Of a DNA stretch of 64,000 nucleotides, positions 18,447 to 27,560 are shown one piece after another. The notes beneath the pieces were generated by a model, which saw only the letters and a list, made by a program, of their open reading frames with translations, ran no database searches and was not told the origin of the DNA. Location of the stretch: the NCBI GenBank assembly GCA_947090635.1, contig CAMUOM010000002.1, positions 49,594 through 113,593 of the forward strand, given 5' to 3'. The stretch's first letter is position 1; every line of letters starts with the position of its first letter. A program made the position numbers and the translations under genes. The stretch is from an uncultured Candidatus Saccharibacteria bacterium. Lineage in GTDB: Bacteria; Patescibacteriota; Saccharimonadia; Saccharimonadales; Saccharimonadaceae.

Positions 18447-18982
18447 TAAAACTTCACCTTTTCAAGATAGAATTTAAGTTCGTTGATTGAACCTTCAATA
18501 TCGCTTATAGCGCGGTGGTCTTCTGGCTTGCTAAACACAACACCGTGATGTTCAAAGATAATCTTCCACGCGCTAACGTCGAGCTGACGATAATGCAAGA
18601 GTTCATTTAGCTGTACCCATTCACGTGCAATGAACTTTTGGTCTTGGTGAATGGAATTGCCCGCCAGATAAATTGGCTGGGTGAGGTCAAAATTATTCTT
18701 GACGAAGGCAATTAATTCTTGCTCAACCTTGGCGGCCGACTTGGCGTCAAGTGCTGTGCTATTTTTAATAAGCTGGTCGTGCGAAGCCTTGTGTTCGCGC
18801 CAAAAGTCGTTATTCATGCGCGACAGCATAAACTCACGGTCAACTTTGACAGCTGACTCGTAGCGCGCTACCTCATTAAATTCGAAATCAGTGGCGATGG
18901 CACCAATCTCACAAATCTTATCTACCGCTGGGTCAAGCCCCGTCATCTCGAGGTCGACCCACAACAAATTCGCTTTATTCAT
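18446..18982 (-). CDS. orn: Oligoribonuclease (3'-5' exoribonuclease, DEDDh family)
   Basis: A 178-residue protein of normal Orn length. The exonuclease motifs are visible: WVDLEMTGLDP (DxE) at the N terminus, the second Asp in AGNSIHQDQKFIAREW, and HRAISDIEGSINEL for the His/Asp of the third motif. Orn degrades 2-5 nt RNA, the last step of RNA decay. A TACAAT -10 box ends six bases before the ATG, predicting a leaderless mRNA. It is coupled to the downstream YjbR-like gene. Confidence 0.93.
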   Translation of the reverse strand: MNKANLLWVDLEMTGLDPAVDKICEIGAIATDFEFNEVARYESAVKVDREFMLSRMNNDFWREHKASHDQLIKNSTALDAKSAAKVEQELIAFVKNNFDLTQPIYLAGNSIHQDQKFIAREWVQLNELLHYRQLDVSAWKIIFEHHGVVFSKPEDHRAISDIEGSINELKFYLEKVKF

Positions 18983-18994
18983 ACTACTATTGTA

Positions 18995-20698
18995 CTACAT
19001 GCGATGTGGCACGGCGATGCCGAGCAGGTTCAGGCAGTGGCTGAAGACGGCGGCCACGTGGCTGAGGAGCATGAGGCGCGCTTGCTTGATGCCGGCTGGA
19101 ACATCGTCGGTAGCGATGCCGGTTTGTTCGTAGTAACGATTCATTGTCTTGGCGAGCTCATAGGCATAGGTTGCGAGGCGATGTGGCTCGAGGTTATTGG
19201 CGGCGAGGCGGACAATGCTCGGGTAGTCTAGAAGCTTGAGGATGACAGCGCGCTCGGCGTCGTAATCATAATTATGGTCAATCAAATCAGCTTGCAATGG
19301 GTGGTCGGCAAGAATTTTGTTAACGCGGACGGCGGCGTATTGCACATACGGCCCCGAGAAGCCGGTCAGGCTGAACATGGTGTCCCAGTTGAAGAGCATG
19401 CCGGTGCGGCGGTCGGCGGCAAAGTCGGAGAACTTGATGGCGCCCACGGCAATCTTTTTGATGTCGTCGTCGCTAATATCCTTCGCCTTGGCGTTTTGGC
19501 GGGCGCGGCGCTCGGCCTCGTTTAAGAGGTCTTCTAGCAGTACGACGCCTTTGCGCGAAGACATTTTTTCACGTGTGCCATCTTCGTTGATTTGGTCAAT
19601 GAGACCGTACCACATATGAATCATTTCGGTCTTGAGCCCAATCTTTTTAGCCATGGCAAAGAGCTGCTCAAAGTAGAATTTCTGCTCGGAAGCCACGCAG
19701 TAAATTACGCGGTCAACATGGAATTCGTGGTCGCGATACAGCATGGTGGCGAGGTCGGTTGTGGCGTATAAAGCGGCGCCGTTGGACTTGAGGACCAACA
19801 TTGGTGTTTTAATGCCGTACTCCGTGAGGTCAACGATTACAGAACCGTCGGGATTTTGGATGGCAAGCCCCTGTTCAAGCAGACGCTTGACGGCAGCTTT
19901 ACCGCGTTCGGCGAAGAACTTTTCGCCCAGCTCGTAGTCGGTACTAATACCCAGCCGTCGCATTACTTGATGGATGTGGTCGAGCGAGATTTGGTTGAAA
20001 CGTTGCGAGAAGGCTACTGCCTCGGGGTCGCCCGCCTCTAGCTTAAGTAGCCAGCTTTGCGCGGTGTCGGCGAGGGTGTGTTGCCCTGCCTGCTCCTCGG
20101 CCTTCATTGCTGCTTTGGTCTTGATGTAGATATCGCCTAACTCGTAGACGCCGCGTGCCTCGAGGCGTGCTTCATCGCTAAACTTTTTAAAGCCAGTAAC
20201 CCAGATGCCAAATGGTGAGCCGTAGTCGCCGAGGTGGTTATCCGTAATAACCTGCCAGCCAGTGGCGCGCATCAGATTGCGCGCTGCCCAGCCTTGGTTG
20301 GCTGAACGGAGATGACCGACAGAGAACGGCTTTGCCATGTTTGTGGAAGGATATTCTACTAGCACCTTTTTACCCTGCCCGTCGTTATTTTCACCAAACG
20401 GACGGTCGCCCTGGAAACCAGCATTTAAGTCTTGTATGAGGTCAGCAGCCTTGACTCGGAGGTTGATAAATCCGGGGCCAGCAATGGTGACTTCGCTAAA
20501 TTGCGCAGTATCGGTTAACCGCTGTTGCAAAGTCTCAGCGATTTGGCGTGGCGCCTGATGGAGTTCGCGCGCGAGTTGCATGGCAATGTTGGTGGCATAG
20601 TCACCAAATTTAGGGTCGGGACGAGTCAGCTCGACGGTAGGTTCAATTTGCCACTGCGCCTTGACAGCAGCGGCGATAATCTGGGCATACTTATTCAT
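18995..20698 (-). CDS. argS: Arginyl-tRNA synthetase
   Basis: A 567-residue class I synthetase. The N-terminal Arg-specific domain carries DPKFGDYATNIAMQLA. The HIGH-type site is in TNMAKPFSVGHLRSAN, the KMSKS loop is MSSRKGVVLLEDLL, and the C-terminal anticodon domain ends in the typical LLGIAVPHRM. It charges tRNA-Arg, for example the tRNA-Arg at 48891. A TATAAT box with AAGG lies before the start, and a terminator of the upstream gene sits at 20716-20740. Confidence 0.95.
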   Translation of the reverse strand: MNKYAQIIAAAVKAQWQIEPTVELTRPDPKFGDYATNIAMQLARELHQAPRQIAETLQQRLTDTAQFSEVTIAGPGFINLRVKAADLIQDLNAGFQGDRPFGENNDGQGKKVLVEYPSTNMAKPFSVGHLRSANQGWAARNLMRATGWQVITDNHLGDYGSPFGIWVTGFKKFSDEARLEARGVYELGDIYIKTKAAMKAEEQAGQHTLADTAQSWLLKLEAGDPEAVAFSQRFNQISLDHIHQVMRRLGISTDYELGEKFFAERGKAAVKRLLEQGLAIQNPDGSVIVDLTEYGIKTPMLVLKSNGAALYATTDLATMLYRDHEFHVDRVIYCVASEQKFYFEQLFAMAKKIGLKTEMIHMWYGLIDQINEDGTREKMSSRKGVVLLEDLLNEAERRARQNAKAKDISDDDIKKIAVGAIKFSDFAADRRTGMLFNWDTMFSLTGFSGPYVQYAAVRVNKILADHPLQADLIDHNYDYDAERAVILKLLDYPSIVRLAANNLEPHRLATYAYELAKTMNRYYEQTGIATDDVPAGIKQARLMLLSHVAAVFSHCLNLLGIAVPHRM

Positions 20699-20715
20699 CT
20701 TGACCTTATTATACC

Positions 20716-20740
20716 AAAAACCACCCCATTTGGGGTGGTT
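20716..20740 (-). terminator. Intrinsic terminator on the minus strand
   Basis: AACCACCCC pairs with GGGGTGGTT, and on the minus strand a T run follows. It ends the 20757-21089 gene, and the argS promoter starts directly after it. Confidence 0.8.
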
Positions 20741-20756
20741 AAGAGTTCTATCTCAC

Positions 20757-21089
20757 TTATAAATTACCCATTATGTTTTGCATTAACTGCGTGGTTTGCT
20801 GCTCTTCGGCGGTCATTTCGCGTTCTTCGCGGTATTTGGCGTTGTGGTCAATGTACTGGAAGCGGGCGGCGCGCTCATTCTCGGCGCGACGGAAGGCGTG
20901 TTCCTGTTCTGCTTCATGAGAGTTGTGCGACTTGGTGAAGTCAAGCTTCTTTACGTCTTCAAGGTTGGCTAGCTCGCGAGTGGCAGCGACGGCGAGGACA
21001 CCGGCGGTGTTGCCAAGCGAGTCGTAGCGACGCTGCTTTTCAGCTTCTTGCTTTTCATAGCGGTTGTGATGGTCAAATTTTTCGTTCAT
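20757..21089 (-). CDS. Small charged helical protein, unknown function
   Basis: A 110-residue, highly charged protein with many Arg, Glu and Lys residues and no hydrophobic segment, probably alpha-helical or coiled-coil. No family was recognised. A good ribosome site (AAAGGA) precedes the ATG, and a TTGACA box with a -10-like sequence lies upstream at about 21130-21165. It has its own terminator, so it is probably expressed alone. Confidence 0.65.
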   Translation of the reverse strand: MNEKFDHHNRYEKQEAEKQRRYDSLGNTAGVLAVAATRELANLEDVKKLDFTKSHNSHEAEQEHAFRRAENERAARFQYIDHNAKYREEREMTAEEQQTTQLMQNIMGNL

Positions 21090-21272
21090 TTTTTGTTTTC
21101 CTTTCTAATCTTCTTGAACAATTATTATACTATCATAGTTATGCTAATTTGTCAATAGTTAGAACGTAAACTTGACATATTGTCTAGTAAATGAATGAAA
21201 AACAATGCCTTGAACACTTAAATGGTGAAAATGCGGCGAATGAAGCCACCGTGTCGCGCCAGATTGAACACA

Positions 21273-21761
21273 TTAAAGTTTGAGCTGTGCGAGTGCATTG
21301 GGTAAGTCGCTAAAGTCGATAATGCCCTGCCCGTCAGTCAAGCCAAGCAGCAGACCGTAGAGAAAGGCATTGTAGCTAAACGAGCGACGGTCGCCGGTTT
21401 CAGGGACGTTGGTGCGGCGGATGTCGCTACTGAGCGCGATGAAGTACTTGCGCTGGTCGGGGTGCTGGTGGTTCCATTCCCAAATGGTGCCGATTTCGCA
21501 AAGTGAGCCAATGGCGTCTTGGCGGACATTGCAAACGATGAGCTTGGCACGGTGAATCTTGGCCATGTCGGCCGCCACGATGCGCTCGGAGAGGTTGGCG
21601 TTGTCGCAAGTTTGCTTGTCGTTAATCGCCTTGTTGCGCATTGGCGAATAATATGAGATGCCAGCCTTAGTTAGTGCGCGCTCAATATAAGCTACCTCTT
21701 GGCGTGTACCATAGGTCATAATGTCACTCAAGATATAGGCGGTGGGACTAGCACTATCCAT
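21273..21761 (-). CDS. Nucleoside 2-deoxyribosyltransferase-like protein
   Basis: A 162-residue protein resembling the nucleoside 2-deoxyribosyltransferase family. Supporting segments are the early YILSDIM, SERIVAADMAKIHRAKLIVC and GSLCEIGTIWEW; the Glu in the last would be the catalytic nucleophile. Such enzymes swap bases on deoxynucleosides in salvage pathways. The start overlaps the pyrG stop by 8 bases, so it is coupled to CTP synthesis, which fits a nucleotide-metabolism role. The exact substrate is unknown. Confidence 0.72.
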   Translation of the reverse strand: MDSASPTAYILSDIMTYGTRQEVAYIERALTKAGISYYSPMRNKAINDKQTCDNANLSERIVAADMAKIHRAKLIVCNVRQDAIGSLCEIGTIWEWNHQHPDQRKYFIALSSDIRRTNVPETGDRRSFSYNAFLYGLLLGLTDGQGIIDFSDLPNALAQLKL

Positions 21762-23346
21762 GTGTTACCTCTTTAGCAGCGGTAATGAAGGCAGTAAAGA
21801 GTGGGTGCGGCCGAGTTGGGCGCGATTTGAGCTCGGGGTGAGCTTGAGTAGCAACGAAGAAGCGACACTTTGGCGCCTCCACAAATTCTACTAGCTGGTG
21901 GTCGGGCGAAGTACCTGAGACAACTAAGCCACCTTGATTGATAGCGCTAAGCCAGTGTTGGTTGACTTCGTAGCGGTGGCGGTGACGTTCCACGACACTT
22001 GTCGTACCATAAATTTTGGCCGCCAGACTATCGGGCGCCAGTTCGGCCGGATAATTGCCGAGGCGCATAGTGCCGCCGGTTGACTCCTTCCCCTCTTGCC
22101 CCGCCATGATGTAAATTACGTCGTGCTGGGTGGTCGGGTCAATTTCGGCACTCGTGGCATCGGCTAGACCACCGCGGCGAGCAGCTGCTACCACGGCCAT
22201 TTGCAAGCCGAGACAGAGTCCGAGATAAGGTTTGTTGTGGTCGAGAGCGTAAGTTGCGGCCATAATTTTGCCATCCAAGCCGCGCGAGCCGAAGCCACCC
22301 GGCACCAAAATGCCATCCATAGCGGCAAGTTCGTCGGGCGTGACGGTCTCGGCGTTGAGCCAATGGAGGTCAAGGTTGACGCCAACTTGGAAGCAAGCAG
22401 CCTTGAGCGCCTCAGTAACTGAGATGTAAGTGTCTTGGTTATCAATGTACTTTGCGACTAGGCCAATCTTGACGGTCTGGTCGTAGTGCTGGCTGCTGCG
22501 CTCGGCGAGCAGCTGCCACTTGGTCATATCGGGTTGCATAGTGGCGCCGGTGAAGTGATTGAGCACATTCATCACGCCCGACTTTAGGACGTTGAGTGGC
22601 ACCTCATAAACGGATTTAATATCTGGCAAGATAATTACGGCATCGGATGAAACGCCACTAAAGCGAGCAATCTTCTCGGCAATTTGGCGCGGGCACGGCC
22701 GCTCGACGCGAACAAAGACGAGGTCGGGAATGATGCCAAAGCCACGGAGGTCGCGCAAGGCGTTTTGTGCCGGCTTGGTTTTGAATTCCTTGCTGGTATT
22801 GAGCCATGGCACGAAGACAACTGAAGCGTAAAGGCAATTTTCGCGGCCGACGATGCCGGCAAAGGAGCGAATTGCCTCCACGAAGGCGAGGCCTTCGTAG
22901 TCACCCACAGTGCCGCCCAGCTCGACCACGTGGATATCGCTGCCCTGACTGGCGCGCAAAATGGCTTGGTGAATCAGGTCGGTAACGTGTGGTACTAACT
23001 GAACAGTTTTGCCGTGAAATTCGCCGGCGCGCTCCTTTGTAATAAGGTCACGGTAGATACTACCTGAGAGTGTAATGGAGTTGCGTGTCATCTCTTCATC
23101 GAGGAAGCGCTCGTAGTGCCCGAGGTCGAGGTCGGTTTCGGCGCCGTCCTTCGTGACGTAGCACTCGCCATGTTCGGCGGGATTAAGCAGACCGGCGTCC
23201 ACATTGAGGTACGGGTCGCACTTCTGCATGGTCACTTTTAGTCCCTGCCCCTTTAAAATCGTGGCGAGACTGGCTGCCGTGATGCCCTTACCGACACCAG
23301 AAATGACACCGCCCGTCACAAAAATATACTTTGTATTTGTTTTCAT
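21754..23346 (-). CDS. pyrG: CTP synthase
   Basis: A 530-residue enzyme that makes CTP from UTP, ATP and glutamine. The N-terminal synthase domain starts with KYIFVTGGVISGVGKGI (P-loop). The C-terminal class I glutamine amidotransferase domain has the nucleophile Cys in LGLCLGLQMAV and the His/Glu pair in QAHPELKSRP. The GAGGAATATG context gives a good ribosome site, and TACAAT lies upstream at about 23370. Confidence 0.97.
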   Translation of the reverse strand: MKTNTKYIFVTGGVISGVGKGITAASLATILKGQGLKVTMQKCDPYLNVDAGLLNPAEHGECYVTKDGAETDLDLGHYERFLDEEMTRNSITLSGSIYRDLITKERAGEFHGKTVQLVPHVTDLIHQAILRASQGSDIHVVELGGTVGDYEGLAFVEAIRSFAGIVGRENCLYASVVFVPWLNTSKEFKTKPAQNALRDLRGFGIIPDLVFVRVERPCPRQIAEKIARFSGVSSDAVIILPDIKSVYEVPLNVLKSGVMNVLNHFTGATMQPDMTKWQLLAERSSQHYDQTVKIGLVAKYIDNQDTYISVTEALKAACFQVGVNLDLHWLNAETVTPDELAAMDGILVPGGFGSRGLDGKIMAATYALDHNKPYLGLCLGLQMAVVAAARRGGLADATSAEIDPTTQHDVIYIMAGQEGKESTGGTMRLGNYPAELAPDSLAAKIYGTTSVVERHRHRYEVNQHWLSAINQGGLVVSGTSPDHQLVEFVEAPKCRFFVATQAHPELKSRPTRPHPLFTAFITAAKEVTHG

Positions 23347-23442
23347 ATTCCTCCTTCACTAACATTCTTATTGTAGCATATAAAACAAAAGCGTAATAGA
23401 TATAGGGTTAAAATTACATTACTGGGCGCTAGATGTTGGGTA

Positions 23443-23471
23443 TAAAAAGAGTGTCTCAAACTGAGACACTC
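23443..23471 (-). terminator. Intrinsic terminator after the hsp20-like gene
   Basis: GAGTGTCTCA pairs perfectly with TGAGACACTC, and on the minus strand TTTTT follows. Confidence 0.88.
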
Positions 23472-23493
23472 GATTTTACAGTAGTAGGCTAGC

Positions 23494-23994
23494 CTAGTTG
23501 ATTGGAATGCGGCGAGCTTGCTCTTGCTTGATTTTCTCAAAGCTGACAGTTAGCACACCATCCTTTAATACAGCTGCCACTTGGTCTTCTTTGACGGCCA
23601 CTGGTAGTACCAAGGTGCGGCTAAATTCGCCCCAGTAGCACTCTTGCATGTGCCAGTTGGTAGCTAGGTCATCATCACCACTATTTAATGTACCACTAAT
23701 GTTAAGCACACCATCGGCAATGCTGACATCAAGGTCGTTACGGTTGACACCGGCGACGCGCGCCTTAATTACTAGCTTGTCGTCAGTTTCGTAGACATCG
23801 ACAGCGAGCTGACCTGGGATGATATCGTAGTTATCACCATCACCGGCCTTTTGCTGCTCAGCTGGTTGGCTAGCAGCTTGGGTTGCAGGTGCACTGCTAT
23901 GTGCATTAGCGGGTTCGTCATCATCAAACAGTGCGGTTGTGAGATCGTTATTGATGCTATCCATCAATAAGTCATCATCTTGCTTTCTTGACAT
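23494..23994 (-). CDS. Hsp20/alpha-crystallin small heat-shock protein
   Basis: A 166-residue chaperone. The N terminus is acidic and Gln/Ala-rich (about residues 1-55). The alpha-crystallin domain follows (DVYETDDKLVIKARVAGVNR, ISIADGVLNISG-type strands, then EFSRTLVLPVAV and DGVLTVSFEKI). The C-terminal IPIN is the I-x-I anchor used for oligomer assembly. It holds unfolding proteins in an ATP-independent manner. Confidence 0.9.
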   Translation of the reverse strand: MSRKQDDDLLMDSINNDLTTALFDDDEPANAHSSAPATQAASQPAEQQKAGDGDNYDIIPGQLAVDVYETDDKLVIKARVAGVNRNDLDVSIADGVLNISGTLNSGDDDLATNWHMQECYWGEFSRTLVLPVAVKEDQVAAVLKDGVLTVSFEKIKQEQARRIPIN

Positions 23995-24072
23995 TCTCCT
24001 CCTTAATTCGCCTCTTTAAAGCTTTTATGTCATAATTATAACGAAATAAAAGGGTTACCGCAATAGATTTTA

Positions 24073-24828
24073 ATGAAAAATGACGCTAAATTTACAATAT
24101 TAAATTGGTTGGATTGGCTATTATCGCCCATGGCACCTCTGTTTTGTAAGGGCTGTGGGCGGCTAGGTAGCTCGCTTTGCAAATGTTGTATTAATGACAT
24201 TTTGCGTCAACCTTGCTCAATTTGCTTACGTTGTCGAAAGCGACTTAACGGTGGTAATATGTGCGCTCAGTGTCGAAAAAGTAGCACACAGAAGTTAACA
24301 AATGCTTGGGCGGTAGGTTGGCGAACAGAGGCGCTGCGGCAACTGACGAACGATTATAAGTTTCATTCGGAACTAAATGCGGCGCAAATTTTGACGCTAT
24401 TATTGCAAAAAACACTACAACGCGCGGCGCCGGAACTAAGTTTTGATGCCATTGTCTATGTGCCGACGGTTGCACATCATATTCGAGCGCGCGGCTTTGA
24501 CCACATGGCGCTGGTGGCAAAGCAACTTGGCGCGCTACTTGGCGTGACGGTGTTAACAGATGTGCTGGTACGACTAGATAATCATGTGCAACATGGTTCT
24601 AACCGACGAGAGCGGCAGCGCATCGTAGCTTCGCTTGGCGTGCGGTCTTGTGCGCAGCCACCACGTAGTGTGTTATTAATTGATGATATTTGGACGACGG
24701 GTGCGACCATGCAAACGGCGGCTGCCCTGCTCCGCCGTGTTGGTGTGCGACGGGTGTATGGGTTGGTGGTGGCAGTGCAACCGCGAGCCGAAGAACTAGC
24801 AGCACTAAAAATCAAAAATCCCCATTAG
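24073..24828 (+). CDS. comFC: ComF family protein (phosphoribosyltransferase-like, competence)
   Basis: A 251-residue protein. The N-terminal Cys-rich zinc region has CKGCG, CKCC, CSIC-LRC and CAQC pairs. The C-terminal type I phosphoribosyltransferase domain has the PRPP loop VLLIDDIWTTGATMQTA. In other bacteria ComFC acts in DNA uptake. Natural uptake would fit a reduced CPR cell that must import nucleic acids. Assignment to competence is from family knowledge. Confidence 0.88.
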   Translation: MKNDAKFTILNWLDWLLSPMAPLFCKGCGRLGSSLCKCCINDILRQPCSICLRCRKRLNGGNMCAQCRKSSTQKLTNAWAVGWRTEALRQLTNDYKFHSELNAAQILTLLLQKTLQRAAPELSFDAIVYVPTVAHHIRARGFDHMALVAKQLGALLGVTVLTDVLVRLDNHVQHGSNRRERQRIVASLGVRSCAQPPRSVLLIDDIWTTGATMQTAAALLRRVGVRRVYGLVVAVQPRAEELAALKIKNPH

Positions 24829-24836
24829 TAGGGGAT
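24814..24836 (-). terminator. Terminator for the tRNA-Ser (CGA) transcript
   Basis: ATCCCC pairs with GGGGAT around a 7-base loop, and on the minus strand TTTTTGATTTTT follows. It overlaps the comFC stop. Confidence 0.7.
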
Positions 24837-24847
24837 GAATCATAACT

Positions 24848-24937
24848 TGGCGGAAGGGGAGGGATTCGAACCCTCGAAGACGTTGCCGCCTTACCGCTTT
24901 TCGAGAGCGGCCAGATCAACCACTCCTGCACCCTTCC
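24848..24937 (-). tRNA. tRNA-Ser (anticodon CGA), CCA encoded
   Basis: A class II tRNA on the minus strand: acceptor GGAAGGG paired with CCCTTCC, anticodon loop CTCGAAA, a long variable arm and the T loop GGTTCGAATCC. Confidence 0.95.
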
Positions 24938-24983
24938 TCGCCCCTTATTTTAGCAAATCGCCAGGTAATAGTCTACAAGCAGG

Positions 24984-25607
24984 TTAAAATTTAATGAGAT
25001 TAAGAATCTTTTCAGTTGGGTCTTCGCGGACTTCTTCAATTGGTAAATGAGCGCCGATAAAGTCAACAATGGTCTCACCCTTGTCTTCTGGGATAAAGAT
25101 AGAGTCTTGAATGCCAAAGCGCTTGGTTGGGATAAGTACGATGCGCCAGAGGTTGCCAAGCTGTTGTACGCCAAAAGCGCGATACTCAGCAAAGCTCTTC
25201 AGTGTGTCTTCAATCTTAATGCCCGCTTCACTTAGTTCATAGTGGATTTCATTGGCCGGGTGTCGTGCAAGAACTATGATGGCAGCATAAACTACTGTGG
25301 CGAGAAACGCAGCGGAAATGGCGCCAAATAATGCCATCTTAAAGAAGAAAACTAAAATGCCAACTAGGATATAAATGGCGATTAGCGCACTGGTGATTGC
25401 CAGATACCAACCCTTTGAGTGGTCGCGTGTTACGCTGTCGGCGGCACTCCAAGTGACGACGGGCTTAGTGGTGTCATCTTCGTCATCATCTTGCTTTTGA
25501 ATTGTTTGTGTACGCGCAACCGCGGCGGCGATATCGCCCGTGCCAGATGTAATTGCGCCGGTCGGCTGCCCTAATGTGCTTCCCTGATTACCCTGCTCTT
25601 CGTTCAT
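24984..25607 (-). CDS. Two-span membrane protein, unknown function
   Basis: A 207-residue protein with an N-terminal acidic, disordered region (QKQDDDEDD), two adjacent membrane helices (AITSALIAIYILVGILVFFF and AISAAFLATVVYAAIIVLA) and a C-terminal cytoplasmic domain of about 85 residues (SEAGIKIEDTLKSFAEYRAF) that resembles membrane-anchored PH-like domains. The family could not be named with confidence. A TGG-extended TATAAT box ends six bases before the ATG, predicting a leaderless mRNA. Confidence 0.7.
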   Translation of the reverse strand: MNEEQGNQGSTLGQPTGAITSGTGDIAAAVARTQTIQKQDDDEDDTTKPVVTWSAADSVTRDHSKGWYLAITSALIAIYILVGILVFFFKMALFGAISAAFLATVVYAAIIVLARHPANEIHYELSEAGIKIEDTLKSFAEYRAFGVQQLGNLWRIVLIPTKRFGIQDSIFIPEDKGETIVDFIGAHLPIEEVREDPTEKILNLIKF

Positions 25608-25625
25608 ACCTATATTATACCATAA

Positions 25626-25657
25626 ATAAAAATAAGCCCTTTCAAGGACTTATCATC
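25626..25657 (-). terminator. Terminator for the tRNA-Ser (GCU) transcript
   Basis: ATAAGTCC pairs with GGGCTTAT (one G:U) on the minus strand and is followed by TTTTTAT. Confidence 0.72.
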
Positions 25658-25663
25658 ATAACT

Positions 25664-25756
25664 TGGCGGAGGAGGGGAGATTCGAACTCCCGCACCAGCT
25701 TTCGCCGATCTAACGATTTAGCAAACCGTCCCCTTCAGCCACTTGGGTACTCCTCC
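25664..25756 (-). tRNA. tRNA-Ser (anticodon GCT), CCA encoded
   Basis: A class II tRNA: acceptor GGAGGAG paired with CTCCTCC, anticodon loop TTGCTAA, a long variable arm and an encoded CCA. Confidence 0.95.
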
Positions 25757-25836
25757 AAGTTGATACTATTATAACAAACAATTTAAAATAGGCCAATATT
25801 TTTGGCGATTTGGGCGATTATGTTATAATAATTGAT

Positions 25837-25924
25837 GGAAAGGTGACCGAGTGGTTTAAGGAGCCGGTCTTGAAAACCGGTGTGGGGAAACTCACCGAGG
25901 GTTCGAATCCCTCTCTTTCCGCCA
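25837..25924 (+). tRNA. tRNA-Ser (anticodon TGA), CCA encoded
   Basis: A class II tRNA: starts GGAAAGG, anticodon loop CTTGAAA, long variable arm, T loop GGTTCGAATCC. A TGT-extended TATAAT box lies a few bases upstream (about 25822). Confidence 0.95.
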
Positions 25925-25934
25925 AGAAATTATT

Positions 25935-25966
25935 ACACCGCCAGTTGACTGGCGGTGTTAGTTTTT
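25935..25966 (+). terminator. Terminator after tRNA-Ser (UGA)
   Basis: ACACCGCCAG pairs perfectly with CTGGCGGTGT around a TTGA loop and is followed by TAGTTTTTA. Confidence 0.9.
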
Positions 25967-25978
25967 ACTTTGGTGAAG

Positions 25979-27130
25979 TTATTGTACTAAGAGGTCAACT
26001 TGGCTGTCGTTTGCTTTGAGCTGGCCAACGACGGCTTGACTAACAAGTGGTTGGGCCTGCTGGAAGTTGCGGTTAATTGTGAGATATGGCGGTCGGTCGG
26101 CAAAATACGGTACGGTCAGCGCTCGGCTTGCAACCACCACGCGATTACCAGTGACGCTGTTGATGCGGCCGGCGAGTTCACCGCGCTTGATGTGAACTGC
26201 TCGAATATCTTGTGGAAGAGCGTTCAATAGGCGTTCGGCTAAATTGAATGCGTCGCCGTAGCTGTGTTGGCTTAGTGACACAACTGCGCCAGTGATGGTG
26301 ATATTATCAAGCTGTAACTGCCGCGCTAAAATTACACCATGGCCAGCTTCGTCGTTAAAGCCGGTCTTACCGGCGAAGACGTCGTGCTGACCGAGTAGCT
26401 TGTTGGTGGTATGAATCTGCCCCACTACTGGTAAATTAGCGGTTGGATTAGATAGAATGCTGCGTAGTGCTGGATTCTCGGCGGCAAATAAGATTATTTT
26501 ACAGAGGTCTTCTGGGGTAGAAGTGGTGCTCGGGTCAAAACCGCTGGCATCCGAGCCAACTGTGGTGTGGTTGATGCCATGGTCCTTTAGCCATTGCTTG
26601 GCGGCCTGCTGATAGGCGGCATGTGAACCAAATGCCCAAGTGGCGATGGTGTCAGCCAGGTTGTTAGCGCTGCGTAGCATGATGCCTTGAATCATTTGAC
26701 GTTCGGTGAGTTGTTCGCCATTAACGACTTGCAAGCGGCTGCCACCACTGCGCGCAGCGTTATTAAAGCGTTCGACGTCGGCGCTAGTGAGTGTAATGTT
26801 TGGCCCTTCCTGCCCTGCGGCTAGTGGCTTGTGTGCTAGAACGACTTGTACGGTAATAGTTTTAGCGAGTGACGCCGTAGCTTCTGGCGTGAGCTCAGTT
26901 TTAGGGTCGCCGACGTTACGACAAACCGGTTGGTTAGAACTTGGGTCAAAATAGCCGATGGCGCCGCGCCGCAACTTGATTTTTTTAGTCTGCAACTCTT
27001 GTGGTGTAAGTTGAGGGTGGATGAGAAATTCAGTCGTACTATTAGTGGTAGTGGGATGTAAGATAACATAAGAACTATAGCAAGCCACGGCTAGAGGTAT
27101 TATTAAAAAGCTAACCCACCACTTTTTCAT
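25979..27130 (-). CDS. D-alanyl-D-alanine carboxypeptidase-like serine peptidase (S11 family)
   Basis: From the ATG at 27130 the protein is 383 residues. An in-frame start at 27145 lies inside the -10 box and is unlikely. There is a membrane anchor at the N terminus. The active-site motifs are present: SxxK in TASLAKTIT, SxN in RSANNLAD and KTG in FAGKTGFNDEAGHG. It trims D-Ala from peptidoglycan stem peptides outside the cell. A TATAAT box ends exactly six bases before this ATG. The promoter region is shared with the divergent HIT gene. Confidence 0.9.
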   Translation of the reverse strand: MKKWWVSFLIIPLAVACYSSYVILHPTTTNSTTEFLIHPQLTPQELQTKKIKLRRGAIGYFDPSSNQPVCRNVGDPKTELTPEATASLAKTITVQVVLAHKPLAAGQEGPNITLTSADVERFNNAARSGGSRLQVVNGEQLTERQMIQGIMLRSANNLADTIATWAFGSHAAYQQAAKQWLKDHGINHTTVGSDASGFDPSTTSTPEDLCKIILFAAENPALRSILSNPTANLPVVGQIHTTNKLLGQHDVFAGKTGFNDEAGHGVILARQLQLDNITITGAVVSLSQHSYGDAFNLAERLLNALPQDIRAVHIKRGELAGRINSVTGNRVVVASRALTVPYFADRPPYLTINRNFQQAQPLVSQAVVGQLKANDSQVDLLVQ

Positions 27131-27164
27131 AATCCAATTATACAATAATTGTTATAATAATTAT

Positions 27165-27560
27165 ATGGAAGAGAGTATTTTTACGAAAATTATTCGGGGC
27201 GACATCCCGTGTTACAAGGTTTACGAAGACGAGTGGACGTTTGCCTTTCTTGACATCAATCCGCTAAGTGACGGTCATGTTTTAGTGGTGCCGAAGTGCC
27301 AAGTGGATAAGATTTATCAGCTACCAGAGGAATATTACACGGCACTATTTCAGACGGTGCGACGCGTGGCGCAACGTGTGGAAGATGTGTTGGGCGTGCG
27401 CGCCGGCTTGGTAGTGGAAGGTTTGGACGTGCCCCACGCTCATGTGCACGTGGTGCCAATGTACGACCGTGACGTTCTGAAGTTACACCACGGTTATCCG
27501 GTGGATACCTCAGACGATAACATGAAGCAGCTGGCGGCGAAGCTGAAGTTCGATGCTTAA
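27165..27560 (+). CDS. HIT family nucleotide hydrolase
   Basis: A 131-residue HIT (histidine triad) protein. The active site HAHVHVVPM fits H-x-H-x-H-x-x. The N-terminal FTKIIRGDIPCYKVYED is typical of the HinT/Fhit-like group that hydrolyses nucleoside phosphoramidates or dinucleotides. A TGT-extended TATAAT box lies six bases before the ATG. The 3' end overlaps rlmH by 8 bases. Confidence 0.92.
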   Translation: MEESIFTKIIRGDIPCYKVYEDEWTFAFLDINPLSDGHVLVVPKCQVDKIYQLPEEYYTALFQTVRRVAQRVEDVLGVRAGLVVEGLDVPHAHVHVVPMYDRDVLKLHHGYPVDTSDDNMKQLAAKLKFDA

